Shown here one piece after another: positions 51,864 to 60,576 of a stretch of 64,000 bases of DNA. The stretch covers positions 1,662,501 to 1,726,500 of the forward strand of contig CP054689.1 of the NCBI GenBank assembly GCA_013348725.1, written 5' to 3'. Positions within the stretch are counted from its first letter, which is position 1. Every line of letters starts with the position of its first letter. The DNA is from Ectothiorhodospiraceae bacterium 2226. GTDB taxonomy: Bacteria; Pseudomonadota; Gammaproteobacteria; GCA-013348725. Made by a program: the position numbers and the translations under genes. The notes beneath the pieces are model-generated. The model was not told where the DNA came from, searched no databases, and worked only from the letters and a program-made list of their open reading frames with translations.

Positions 51864-52167
51864 TCAGCCGCCGAGTTCGCTCAAGGTCTGCACCGCCTCC
51901 ACCCCCGCGCGGGCGCAGGCCTCGTCCGTTCGCCGGCCGTCTGACGCCGCGGCACCCCGGACGCGCCGATCGCGCCGTAGAACTGCCCCGCCACCTCGAT
52001 GGGCAGGCCGCCGCCCACCCGCAGCACCCCCGGCGTGGCCGCCAGTTCCGCCTCGTCCGCCAGCACTTCGATACGCAGGGTGCCGGTCTGCGCGGACGCC
52101 CCGCTAGCGAACATCAGCATCGCCAAGCCCGCAAGTGCCCGGTCATCACCGACTTGTGTCCGCGCAT
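51864..52167 (-). pseudogene. Broken GlcG/HbpS-type heme-binding-like protein
   Basis: Pieces of an exported GlcG-family protein lie in different frames. One frame reads LAMLMFASGASAQ (signal peptide end) and VGGGLPIEVAGQFYGAIGASGV, the family's conserved GG-P-GAIGVSG segment. Another reads TDEACARAGVEAVQTLSELGG followed by the stop at 51864, the expected C terminus. A normal protein of about 140 residues has some 70 more between signal and core, so there is an internal deletion as well as a frameshift. GlcG normally accompanies glc genes, so this is a decayed member of the neighbouring glycolate operon. Confidence 0.75.
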
Positions 52168-52302
52168 CGCCGCCCCTCCCTCCGGATGACCCGACAATAC
52201 GAACGGGTGCGCGCGCCCGCGGAAGCGGGTCGCGCTTAGGCACCTTGCGCCTAAGCCGCTATACTGCCGGGCTGTTTTCGCCAGGCCGCCGGGGGTGCCC
52301 GC

Positions 52303-52905
52303 GTGTCACGTCTGCATATCCAAAATCTGCGCACCCACCACGTCGGCCCCGTGGACCTCGCCGTGGAAGCGGGCGAATGCGTCGCGCTGGCCGGGCCGTC
52401 AGGTTCGGGCAAGACGCTGCTGCTGCGCGCCCTGGTCGACCTCGACCCGCACGAGGGGGGTGTACTGCTCGACGGTGAGGCGTGCGAGGCGATGCCCGCG
52501 CCGCAGTGGCGACGGCAGGTCGGTCTGCTGCCCAGCGAGAGCCAGTGGTGGTACGAAACCGTGGGCGAGCACTTCGACGCCCCGGTGCCGGAGGCCTGGC
52601 TCGCGCGCCTCGGGCTCGAGGTCGGCGCCATGGACTGGCAGGTGGCGCGCGCCTCCACCGGCGAGCGCCAGCGCCTGGCGCTGTTGCGCCTGCTGGTCAA
52701 CCGCCCGCGCGCCCTGCTGCTGGACGAGCCGACCGCCAGCCTGGACCCGGCGGGGGTGCGGGCGGTGGAGGCCCTGGTGGGGGAGTATCGCCAAGCCGCG
52801 CACGCGCCGGTGCTGTGGGTCAGTCACGACCCCGAGCAGGCGCGGCGCGTGGCCGGGCGCCGCTTCCGGATTGCCGATGGGCGTCTGCACGAGGAGGCGG
52901 CGTGA
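52303..52905 (+). CDS. fetA: ABC transporter ATP-binding protein, FetA (YbbL)-like
   Basis: A 200-residue ABC ATPase. Walker A GPSGSGKT, a signature reading STGERQRLALLRLL, Walker B ALLLDEPTASLD and the switch His in WVSHDPEQ are intact. The small size and a downstream YbbM-type permease match FetAB, reported to export iron and protect against peroxide stress in E. coli. Start is GTG 52303. The stop overlaps the permease start (GTGA). Confidence 0.87.
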   Translation: MSRLHIQNLRTHHVGPVDLAVEAGECVALAGPSGSGKTLLLRALVDLDPHEGGVLLDGEACEAMPAPQWRRQVGLLPSESQWWYETVGEHFDAPVPEAWLARLGLEVGAMDWQVARASTGERQRLALLRLLVNRPRALLLDEPTASLDPAGVRAVEALVGEYRQAAHAPVLWVSHDPEQARRVAGRRFRIADGRLHEEAA

Positions 52906-53717
52906 GCCCCCGGGACAGCCTGATCTACCTCTCGCCGTGGGACCTGGGGCTCGCGTCCCTGCTGATACTCGCCTTGGCCGGGCTGTCGCTGTGGACACGG
53001 CTGGGCGTCGAGCGGCGGCTGATCGTCGCCGCGCTGCGCACCGTCATCCAGCTCACGCTGATCGGCTTGGTGCTGCGTGCCTTGTTCGACCACGTGCATC
53101 TGGCCTGGGTCGGCCTGCTGGCGCTCATCATGCTGTCGGTGGCCGGCTGGGAGGTGATGTCGCGCCAACGCCGGCGCCTGCGCGGCTGGTGGGGCTATGG
53201 GGTCGGCACCCTGTCGATGTTCGTGTCCTCGTTCACGGTGACCGTCCTGGCCTTGCTCGTCTTCATCGGCCCGCAGCCCTGGTATACCCCCCAATACGCA
53301 ATTCCGCTGCTCGGCATGGTGCTCGGCAACACCATGAGCGGCATCGCGCTCGGGGTGGACCGCCTCACCCAGGACGCCTGGCAGCAGCGCATGCAGATCG
53401 AGAGTCGTCTGATGCTCGGGCAGGAGTGGAGCCGCGCGGTCGGGCATACCCGCCGCGAGGCGGTGCGGGTGGGCATGATCCCCACTATCAACGCCATGGC
53501 TGCGGCCGGCATCGTCAGCCTGCCGGGCATGATGACCGGACAGATCCTGGCGGGCGCCCCGCCGATGGAGGCGGTCAAGTATCAGATCCTCGTGATGTTC
53601 CTGATCGCTGCCGGGACCGGCTTCGGCACCATGACCGCAGTATGGGTCGGCTCCCGGCGCCTGTTCGATCGGCGCCAGCGGCTGCGCATCGATCGGCTCA
53701 GCGCCCCGCGGGACTGA
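52902..53717 (+). CDS. fetB: ABC transporter permease, FetB (YbbM)-like
   Basis: A 271-residue membrane protein of the UPF0014 family with about seven helices. Characteristic segments are RTVIQLTLIGLVLRALFD, PLLGMVLGNTMSGIALGVDRL, AVRVGMIPTINAMAAAGIVSLPGMMTGQILAGAPPMEAVKYQI (read in part) and a basic C terminus. Start is GTG 52902 within the ATPase stop. Together with FetA it would export iron, linking to the peroxide-defence genes elsewhere in the window. Confidence 0.9.
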   Translation: MSPRDSLIYLSPWDLGLASLLILALAGLSLWTRLGVERRLIVAALRTVIQLTLIGLVLRALFDHVHLAWVGLLALIMLSVAGWEVMSRQRRRLRGWWGYGVGTLSMFVSSFTVTVLALLVFIGPQPWYTPQYAIPLLGMVLGNTMSGIALGVDRLTQDAWQQRMQIESRLMLGQEWSRAVGHTRREAVRVGMIPTINAMAAAGIVSLPGMMTGQILAGAPPMEAVKYQILVMFLIAAGTGFGTMTAVWVGSRRLFDRRQRLRIDRLSAPRD

Positions 53718-53913
53718 CCCGCCACCGGCCGCTGCTTGACACGCTGCCCGCCGCTGCTTGACTTACGGGACCGTCATGGCGGCTTGGCCGCCAAGATAAG
53801 AATAAGGGAAGCGGGGGCGCCCCGGCCCGGATGGGCGGACGACGCCTCGCCAAGGCTCAGCAGCAGCGCCGCCCCTTTGTCCGACTCACCGAAGGAAACG
53901 GAATGCCTTTGGC

Positions 53914-55371
53914 ATGCACAAGCTAGTCATCGCGCTGTTCATCGTGGCGCTGCTGGTGGAGCACGTGGCCGTGAAGTACGGCGGCAGCCCCGGCCGCTTC
54001 CTCACCCTGCTGCCGGAGCTGTTCTCGGTCATCCTGATCGTGGTGCTGCTGGTGCGCCTGGCGATCGTGCGCACCGTCTCGCTGCCGGCCAAGTACGGCA
54101 TTTTCTTCGCCATCTTCTTTCTGCATATGCTGGTGGGCGTACTAGTGAACGCCGTCGAGCCCGGCGTACTCGTCGCAGGGTTTCGTAACTATCTAAAATA
54201 TCTTCCGTTCTTTCTGCTGCCCGCGATGTACGCGTACAGCGACCAGCAGATGCGCCGACAGCTCTACTGGTTGATGGGCTTTGCCTTCCTGCAGTTTCCG
54301 TTCTCGGTCTGGCAGCGCCTGGAGACCATCCGCGCACGGGCCATGACCGGCGACTGGGTCGTGGGTACCCTGAACACCCACTCGACCAAGATGCTGTTTC
54401 TGGTGTGCATCATGTCGGTGCTGGTGGCCTTCGTGATCAAGGGGCGGCTGCGCCCGGGCGTCGCGGCGATCACCATCATCGTGCTCCTCATACCCATCGC
54501 CATCAGCGAGACCAAGGCGACCATCTTCTTCTTGCCGCTGGCCCTGTTGGTGCCCGTGGTTTTCTACCACGCCAAGGACTGGGCGGCGCGGGTCAAGAAG
54601 CGCAAGCAGCTGGTTACGGTGACCGTGGTCGGCGCGCTCGCCCTGGCTATCTTCGTCCCGATCTACGATCACTATCAGAAACCGCGTTGGGGCTACGGAC
54701 TGGTCGACTTCTTCTTGATGGAGAACCGCGTTGCGGGCTACCTCGCGCCGAGCACCAGCGGTCTGCGCCCGGAACGTGTGGGCCGCATCGACGGTGTGGT
54801 CTCCGCCAACGAGATCCTCAGCGAAGAGCCGGTGCGCTGGATGGTGGGCCTGGGTATGGGCAACATCTCGCCCTCGTTCATTCCGCGCTTCTCCGGCGAA
54901 TATGTGCACTACCAGGAGTTGATCGGCGGCGGCGCGCTCGCGCCCTATCTGTTCGAGCTCGGCTTCGTGGGCGTGGGCCTTTTATTGTTCTTCTATTTCA
55001 TGGTGTTCCGAGACGCCATGCGGCTCAGTCGCCAGGACTCGCTGGCGGGGGCGGTGGCGCTCGGTTGGCTCGGCGTGATCGTGATCCTGGCAGTCGCGCT
55101 GGCGTACAACTCCTACACCATGCGCAACGTGAACTACCTGTTCTGGTACTTTTCGGGTTATGTCGCCGCGTCGCTATACCGCGCCCAGGTGGCCGCCCGC
55201 GCGGCGTCGGCACAGCCTATGCCGACGGCCCACGTAACGCCCGCACCCGCGCTGTCAGGCGCCGGCGCCTTGAGCCCGAATGGCCAGAGCCGGGCGCCAC
55301 GCCGGCCGCGCGGTCGCACTCCCGGTCCCGGCCCGATCGGTCCCACCCGGCCGCTGCGCCCCCAGGGCTGA
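53914..55371 (+). CDS. O-antigen ligase/polymerase-like polytopic membrane protein
   Basis: A 485-residue protein with about 11 helices and a large periplasmic loop (about residues 245-340) holding GLGMGNISPSFIPRFSGEYVHYQ, as in Wzy polymerases and WaaL ligases, whose loop before a late helix carries catalytic Arg/His. A Pro/Arg-rich cytoplasmic tail ends it. ATG 53914 lacks an ideally placed ribosome site; the GAAGGAAAC just upstream better suits ATG 53903, a 7-codon ORF (MPLACTS) in another frame that overlaps this start. Surface-polysaccharide assembly is the likely role, supported by the flippase gene next door. Confidence 0.72.
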   Translation: MHKLVIALFIVALLVEHVAVKYGGSPGRFLTLLPELFSVILIVVLLVRLAIVRTVSLPAKYGIFFAIFFLHMLVGVLVNAVEPGVLVAGFRNYLKYLPFFLLPAMYAYSDQQMRRQLYWLMGFAFLQFPFSVWQRLETIRARAMTGDWVVGTLNTHSTKMLFLVCIMSVLVAFVIKGRLRPGVAAITIIVLLIPIAISETKATIFFLPLALLVPVVFYHAKDWAARVKKRKQLVTVTVVGALALAIFVPIYDHYQKPRWGYGLVDFFLMENRVAGYLAPSTSGLRPERVGRIDGVVSANEILSEEPVRWMVGLGMGNISPSFIPRFSGEYVHYQELIGGGALAPYLFELGFVGVGLLLFFYFMVFRDAMRLSRQDSLAGAVALGWLGVIVILAVALAYNSYTMRNVNYLFWYFSGYVAASLYRAQVAARAASAQPMPTAHVTPAPALSGAGALSPNGQSRAPRRPRGRTPGPGPIGPTRPLRPQG

Positions 55372-55562
55372 CGTCCTTCATCGGGTCCGTCCTCCCGTGC
55401 GGCGGCCGCGCCCCGGCGGTCGCCTTGCGTTCGGCGGCTGACCGTTTCAGAGAGCGCATGTTGGACGTGCGTCCCAAAATCGGCATTCCCTTTCCGGGTT
55501 ATCCCTCGTCTCCGGCGTATCCGGTGGCGCGCGCCTAGCTCCAAGCTATGTTTAGTGACCAT

Positions 55563-55586
55563 ACCAATCACAAGTAACCAATCACA
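55563..55586 (+). repeat. Tandem ACCAATCACA repeat at the ABC exporter start
   Basis: ACCAATCACA occurs at 55563-55572 and again at 55577-55586, with a 14-bp period; the last A begins the ATG of the next gene. There is no Shine-Dalgarno sequence in the usual window. The repeat could be a binding site or could affect initiation. The rest of the 214-bp gap shows nothing further. Confidence 0.55.
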
Positions 55587-57397
55587 TGCTCGACACCTAC
55601 CGCAAACTGCACGATCTGTTGGACCGTCGCGAACGCCGGCAGGCCCTGCTGCTGTTCATGATGATGCTGGTCATGGGGCTGCTCGAAGCTTTGGGGGTTG
55701 CTTCGATCATGCCCTTCATCGCCGTGCTGGCTAACCCGGAGTTGATTAACACCAACCCGGTGCTGAACGCGGTGTACGTTGCGCTGGGCTTCAGCAATAC
55801 CCATACGTTTCTCATGTTCCTTGGCTTCATCGTGTTCGCCGTGGTTGTCGGCAGCCTGAGCTTCCAGGCCTTGACCCACTGGGTCATGGCGCGCTTTGCC
55901 AACATGCGCAACTTCAGCATCAGTAGCCGCCTGCTGAGCGGCTATCTGGCTAGGCCCTATAGCTGGTTTCTGCGCCGTCACAGTTCCGATCTCGGCAAGA
56001 CGGTGCTGGATGAGGTACAGCAGGTCATCAGCCATGCGCTGATGCCGGCGCTGCAGCTGGTCGCCAGTCTCATCGCGGCCATCTTCCTGGTGGCGCTGGT
56101 GGTGGTGGTCGAGCCGACCGTGGCACTGGTCGCCCTTGTCGTGTTGGGCGGCACCTATGCCTTGATCTACCTCGCCCTGCGCAAGTACCTGCGCTGGATC
56201 GGCGAAGACCGCCTGATCGCCAATCGCGAGCGCTTCCGCATCGCGCATGAGGCGCTTGGCGGCATCAAGGAGGTGAAGGTGCTCGGCCTGGAGAATGCGC
56301 AGCTGCGTGCCTTCCGCAAGCCTGCTCTGCGCTTCGCTCGGCGTCAGGCCACCAACCAGATCATCTCCGAACTGCCGCACTTCGCGCTGCAGGCGCTGGT
56401 GTTCGGCGGCATGGTGATCCTGCTGCTGACCATGCTCGCCGCGCGCGACGGCAACCTGACCGCCGCCCTGCCGCTGCTCGCGCTGTACGCCTTCGCCGGC
56501 TACCGCCTGATGCCGGCGTTGCAGAAGGTGTACCGCTCCATGACCAAGCTGCGTTTCGGCGAGGCCCCGCTGAAGGCGCTCCATGACGACGTGGTGGCCA
56601 CCGGCATCATCCAACGCGCAGTAGATGCCGCGCCGCTGCCCCCGCCGCCCGAGCCGATCCGCTTGCGCAAGGAGCTGGAACTGCGCGAGGTGAGCTACTC
56701 CTACCCGGGCGCCGCGCGCCCCGCGCTCAGCAAGATCGAGATGAGCATCCCGGCGCGAACCACGGTGGGCATCGTGGGCAGCACCGGCGCCGGCAAGACC
56801 ACGGTGGTGGACCTGATCCTCGGGCTGCTTTCGGCGGATGCGGGCGAGCTGCGGGTGGACGGCAGCGTCATCACGCCCGAGCGTGTCCGCGCTTGGCAGC
56901 AGTCACTGGGCTACGTCCCGCAGAGCATCTTCCTCACCGACGATACCGTGGCCGGCAATATCGCCTTCGGCGTGCCACCGGATCAGATCGACATGGCGGC
57001 CGTGGAGCGCGCTGCGCGTATCGCCGAGCTGCACGATCTCGTGGTCAACGACATGCCGGAAGGCTATGCGACCGAGATCGGCGAGCGCGGGGTGCGCCTG
57101 TCGGGCGGGCAGCGCCAGCGCATCGGGATCGCGCGCGCGCTCTACCACGACCCCGACGTGTTGATCCTGGACGAGGCGACCAGCGCGCTGGACAACCTGA
57201 CCGAGCGGGCCGTGATGGACGCGGTCCACAACCTTGGCCACCGCAAGACCATCATCTTGATCGCGCACCGCCTCACCACGGTTCGCGAGTGCGACACTAT
57301 CTTCTTACTGGAGCACGGTCGCGTGAGCGAGTCCGGAACCTACAATCAACTGCTGGCTAACAGCCAGCGCTTCAAGGCCATGGCCGCCACCGCCTAG
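55586..57397 (+). CDS. ABC exporter with fused permease and ATPase (MsbA/PglK-like lipid flippase)
   Basis: A 603-residue half-transporter: six N-terminal helices (LLLFMMMLVMGLLEALGVASIMPF first) then an ABC domain with Walker A GSTGAGKTT, Q-loop YVPQSIFLTDDTV, signature RLSGGQRQRIGIARAL, Walker B LILDEATSALD and H-loop AHRLTTV. The phrase ALGVASIMPFIAVL recalls flippases such as PglK and WlaB that move lipid-linked oligosaccharides. Following an O-antigen-ligase-like gene, export of a lipid-linked glycan is likely. There is no canonical ribosome site before ATG 55586. Confidence 0.85.
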   Translation: MLDTYRKLHDLLDRRERRQALLLFMMMLVMGLLEALGVASIMPFIAVLANPELINTNPVLNAVYVALGFSNTHTFLMFLGFIVFAVVVGSLSFQALTHWVMARFANMRNFSISSRLLSGYLARPYSWFLRRHSSDLGKTVLDEVQQVISHALMPALQLVASLIAAIFLVALVVVVEPTVALVALVVLGGTYALIYLALRKYLRWIGEDRLIANRERFRIAHEALGGIKEVKVLGLENAQLRAFRKPALRFARRQATNQIISELPHFALQALVFGGMVILLLTMLAARDGNLTAALPLLALYAFAGYRLMPALQKVYRSMTKLRFGEAPLKALHDDVVATGIIQRAVDAAPLPPPPEPIRLRKELELREVSYSYPGAARPALSKIEMSIPARTTVGIVGSTGAGKTTVVDLILGLLSADAGELRVDGSVITPERVRAWQQSLGYVPQSIFLTDDTVAGNIAFGVPPDQIDMAAVERAARIAELHDLVVNDMPEGYATEIGERGVRLSGGQRQRIGIARALYHDPDVLILDEATSALDNLTERAVMDAVHNLGHRKTIILIAHRLTTVRECDTIFLLEHGRVSESGTYNQLLANSQRFKAMAATA

Positions 57398-57444
57398 CAG
57401 CGGCGCGCCGCGCGCCGCGCGCCCTGGCCCGGCAGGGAGGCCGC

Positions 57445-58305
57445 GTGCGGAGCAGTCTGCTGAACTGGATAGGGATCGCGCTGCTGGGCTGGCCGCTGGC
57501 GGCAGCGGCGCAAGGGCCGAGCACCGAGTGGCTCGGTGTGCGCCTGGAGGCCTTGCCGATCGGCGAGCCGTATCCTCCCTATCTCGCCGATCCACACCGG
57601 CGCGCGCTGTCGCTGAAATGGCTCGGATTCGACCGGGTCGACATCCCGGACACGGGTTCCAGTCGCCTGTTGGTGCGCGCCGGCATGCGCTTCGGCCTGT
57701 TGCGCTTCACCCCTGTCGATCGCCCCGACGAGGCTTGGCAGCTGAGTTTCGAAGGTGGCTACGACGCCCAGTTCGACAATGACCGACGCCAGGACAACAT
57801 CGGCTGGGACGGCCATTACGGCCTGCTGCTCACCACCCGCCGCGGGCCCTTTGCCTACAAGCTGGGCGCGCTACACGTGTCCGGTCACGTCGGCGACGAG
57901 TACATGGAGCGGGTGGGGCGCCCACGCATCAACTACACCCGCGAGGAGTGGGTCGCGGGTATCGCCTGGTCGCCCGATCCTCACTGGACCGCCTACGCCG
58001 AGACCGGCCGCGCCTACCATCGGGGCAGCCCGCTGCTCGAGCGCTGGCGGGCTCAGGCCGGCGTGCAGGTCGAGCGCCGCCCCCCGCAGTGGGAGCGCCT
58101 CGGTTGGTATGCGGGTCTCGACCTGCAGGGCATGGAAGAGCGCGATTGGCGGGTCGACGTGGCGCTACAGGTCGGGCTCAGCATCCCGAGCGGGCACCGC
58201 CTGTGGCGCGTCGGCCTGGAGTTGTACGAGGGCCGCCCGCCCATGACGGAGTTCTTTGAGCATACCGAACGCTACATCGCGCTGGGCGCCTGGCTCGACA
58301 TCTAG
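57445..58305 (+). CDS. Exported DUF1207-like protein
   Basis: A 286-residue protein with a signal peptide (LLNWIGIALLGWPLAAAAQ). It alternates aromatic beta-strands: LLVRAGMRFGLLRF, WQLSFEGGYDAQFD, GHYGLLLTTRRGPFAYKLGALHVSGHVGDEY and GWYAGLDLQGMEERDW (last two read in part). The regular strand pattern suggests an outer-membrane barrel. The composition and PYLADPHRR near the N terminus agree with DUF1207, which I offer tentatively. Start is GTG 57445, 47 nt after the ABC exporter. Confidence 0.65.
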   Translation: MRSSLLNWIGIALLGWPLAAAAQGPSTEWLGVRLEALPIGEPYPPYLADPHRRALSLKWLGFDRVDIPDTGSSRLLVRAGMRFGLLRFTPVDRPDEAWQLSFEGGYDAQFDNDRRQDNIGWDGHYGLLLTTRRGPFAYKLGALHVSGHVGDEYMERVGRPRINYTREEWVAGIAWSPDPHWTAYAETGRAYHRGSPLLERWRAQAGVQVERRPPQWERLGWYAGLDLQGMEERDWRVDVALQVGLSIPSGHRLWRVGLELYEGRPPMTEFFEHTERYIALGAWLDI

Positions 58306-58405
58306 CCCCGGCGCGGCCTGGAGAGCGGCGACGCGCTCCCAGATTCGCGCCCGACAGGCGCCGACCGTTCCGGCGCCCGCCGTGACTGGCCTACACTGGA
58401 CCTCT

Positions 58406-59710
58406 ATGTCCGAGAGCCGTCCTGAACCCCAAGGGCTGCGCCACCTGTTTCGTGCGCTGCGATTTCGCAACTACCGACTGTACTTCACCGGTCAGCTGAT
58501 CTCGCTGGCCGGTACCTGGATGAGCTTCGTCGCGCTCGGCTGGCTGGTGTACCGCCTGACCGGCGATCCGCTCATGCTGGGCCTGGTCGGTTTCTGCCTG
58601 CACGTGCCCACCTTTCTGCTCTCGCCGGTGGCGGGCGCGCTGGTCGATCGCTGGGACAGCCGCCGCGTGCTGGTCACCGCCCAGGGCCTGGATCTCGTGG
58701 TGATGCTCGGTCTCGCCGGCCTCACCCTGAGCGGCGCAGTGGAGGTTTGGCACTTGCTGCTCGGTTGCGTGGCGCTCGGGCTGACCAAGGCCTTCGAGAT
58801 CCCGGCCCGCCACGCCCTGGTGGTCGAGGTGGTGGAAGAGCGCAGCTACCTCGCCAACGCCATCGCGCTCAATTCCTCGCTGTTCCACGGCGCCCGCCTG
58901 GTGGGGCCGATGATGGCCGGCGCCTTGCTGACGGTCGCCGGCGAGGGGCTGATTTTTCTGCTCGACGCCCTGAGCTATCTGCCGGTGATGGCCTCGCTGC
59001 TGTTGTTGCGCCTGGCGCGCCGGCTGCCACCGCCGCCGCCGCGCCCGTTGTTGCAGGAGGTGGGTGAGGGCCTGGCCTATGTCCTCGGCTTCCGGCCGGT
59101 GCGAGCCCTGATGGGCCTGGTGGCGCTGGTGGCTCTGCTCGGGCTGCCCTACGGCACGCTGCTGCCGGTGTTCGCCGATGCGGTGTTGGGCGGCGGCGCG
59201 CGGACGTACGCCCTGCTCATGGCCGCGAGCGGCGCGGGCGCGCTGTTCGGCGCGCTCTACCTCGCCGCGCGTACCTCCGTGCTCGGCCTCGGCCGCCTGA
59301 TCGCCGGCGCCACTACGGCCTTCGGCGCCGCGCTGGTACTGCTCGCGCTATCCGACGTGCTGTGGTTCTCCGTGTTGGTGCTGGTTGTCGCGGGGCTGAG
59401 CTCCATGTTGGCCATGGCGGGTGCCAACACCATCATCCAGACCCTGGTGGGAGACGCCTTGCGCGGCCGGGTGATGAGCCTGTTTGCGATGACCTTCATG
59501 GGCGCCATGCCGCTCGGTACGCTGCTGGCCGGCAAGGTGGCGCGGCTGGCCGGCGCGCCCGCCATGGTGATGGTGGGCGGCCTGGCCTGTATCGCGGCGG
59601 GCGCGGCCTTCGGCTACCGCCTGCCGGGGCTGCGCGCGCAGGTGCGGGAGGTGTACGTCGAGCGGGGGATTCTGCCACCGCTGCCCGAGGCCCCTGCGCG
59701 CGGACCCTGA
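58406..59710 (+). CDS. MFS transporter of the EntS/MFS_3 type
   Basis: A 434-residue major-facilitator protein with 12 predicted helices. The N terminus ALRFRNYRLYFTGQLISLAGTWMS and the motif-A loop ALVDRWDSRRVL are typical of EntS-like exporters; GARLVGPMMAGAL closes the N half. The substrate is unknown; relatives export siderophores or drugs. Start is ATG 58406, since the upstream frame from 58256 has no hydrophobic or family sequence. Confidence 0.85.
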   Translation: MSESRPEPQGLRHLFRALRFRNYRLYFTGQLISLAGTWMSFVALGWLVYRLTGDPLMLGLVGFCLHVPTFLLSPVAGALVDRWDSRRVLVTAQGLDLVVMLGLAGLTLSGAVEVWHLLLGCVALGLTKAFEIPARHALVVEVVEERSYLANAIALNSSLFHGARLVGPMMAGALLTVAGEGLIFLLDALSYLPVMASLLLLRLARRLPPPPPRPLLQEVGEGLAYVLGFRPVRALMGLVALVALLGLPYGTLLPVFADAVLGGGARTYALLMAASGAGALFGALYLAARTSVLGLGRLIAGATTAFGAALVLLALSDVLWFSVLVLVVAGLSSMLAMAGANTIIQTLVGDALRGRVMSLFAMTFMGAMPLGTLLAGKVARLAGAPAMVMVGGLACIAAGAAFGYRLPGLRAQVREVYVERGILPPLPEAPARGP

Positions 59711-59772
59711 CGTCGCCGCGCCCGCGGCGCCAAGCGCTAAGCTTGTGGCGGAACCCGCAGACGAGGAACGCT

Positions 59773-60366
59773 ATGACGGCGAGCGATGAGGCCAAGACCC
59801 TGGCCGAGGTGGTGGACGAGATCACCGGCGCGGGCGATGGCGAGGGCGACATCAGCGTGGCGGAGATTCTCCAGTCCGTGGGGCAGCGCTCGTTCGGTCC
59901 CATGCTGCTGGTGCCCGGGCTGATCGTGCTGTCACCGATCAGCGGCATCCCGGGCGTGCCCACCCTGGGCGGCATCGTGGTGCTGCTCATCGCGGGGCAA
60001 CTCCTGATCGGGCGCCAGTGCTTCTGGGTGCCGCAGATGATCCAGCGCCGCGCGATCAGCCGCAAGCGCATGAAACAGGCGGGCCGCTTTCTGATGGCGG
60101 TGGCGCGCGTGGTGGACAAGGTGGTCAAGCCGCGCCTCAGTTTCCTGGTCCAGGCACCATTCAACTACGTGATCGCCGCGACCTGCGTGCTCATCGCCGT
60201 CTCCATGCCCCCGCTGGAGGCGATCCCGTTCGCCAATGTGGTCACGGCCGCCGCCATCTCTGCCTTCGGGCTCGCACTGGTGGCGTATGACGGTGTGCTC
60301 GCGCTGATCGCGTTCGCCCTCACCGGCGTGAGCTTCTACTTTTTGTTCACGGGGCTGCTGTTCTAG
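59773..60366 (+). CDS. ExoD-family exopolysaccharide synthesis protein
   Basis: A 197-residue membrane protein. The ExoD pattern is visible as ISVAEILQSVGQRSFGPMLL, LSPISGIPGVPTLGG and the hydrophobic C terminus ending SFYFLFTGLLF. In rhizobia ExoD influences exopolysaccharide; the mechanism is unknown. A second, tiny copy of this C terminus lies at 62495-62572. An intrinsic-type hairpin follows at 60486. Confidence 0.87.
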   Translation: MTASDEAKTLAEVVDEITGAGDGEGDISVAEILQSVGQRSFGPMLLVPGLIVLSPISGIPGVPTLGGIVVLLIAGQLLIGRQCFWVPQMIQRRAISRKRMKQAGRFLMAVARVVDKVVKPRLSFLVQAPFNYVIAATCVLIAVSMPPLEAIPFANVVTAAAISAFGLALVAYDGVLALIAFALTGVSFYFLFTGLLF

Positions 60367-60485
60367 GCCGCTCGCCTTGACACGCGCGCCTCGCAGTACA
60401 GACTGACTACAAGAAGTGGCTGATTAATCACTAACAATGCGCGGGGGAACCCACCGCGCCAGTTTGTGGGCACACGGACGTGCCG

Positions 60486-60510
60486 CCGGCGCTTCGGCGC
60501 CGGTTCTTCC
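60486..60510 (+). terminator. Likely terminator hairpin with UUCG loop
   Basis: CCGGCGC (60486-60492), TTCG, GCGCCGG (60497-60503), followed by TTCTTCC. A stable UUCG tetraloop stem with a short pyrimidine tail, between exoD and the phosphoethanolamine transferase gene. The tail is weak, so efficiency is uncertain. The gap 60367-60576 has no gene. Confidence 0.6.
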
Positions 60511-60576
60511 ATGGATGGCTCCTTTCGACTTACCACCGTACGCGCTCCAGAGTGACGTGCGCAGGAGTTTATCGCC

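Noticed and set aside
53736-53764. Promoter from the perfect TTGACA at 53736
   Set aside because: No acceptable -10 box lies 16-18 bp downstream; the repeated CCGCTGCTTGAC is noted but not called.
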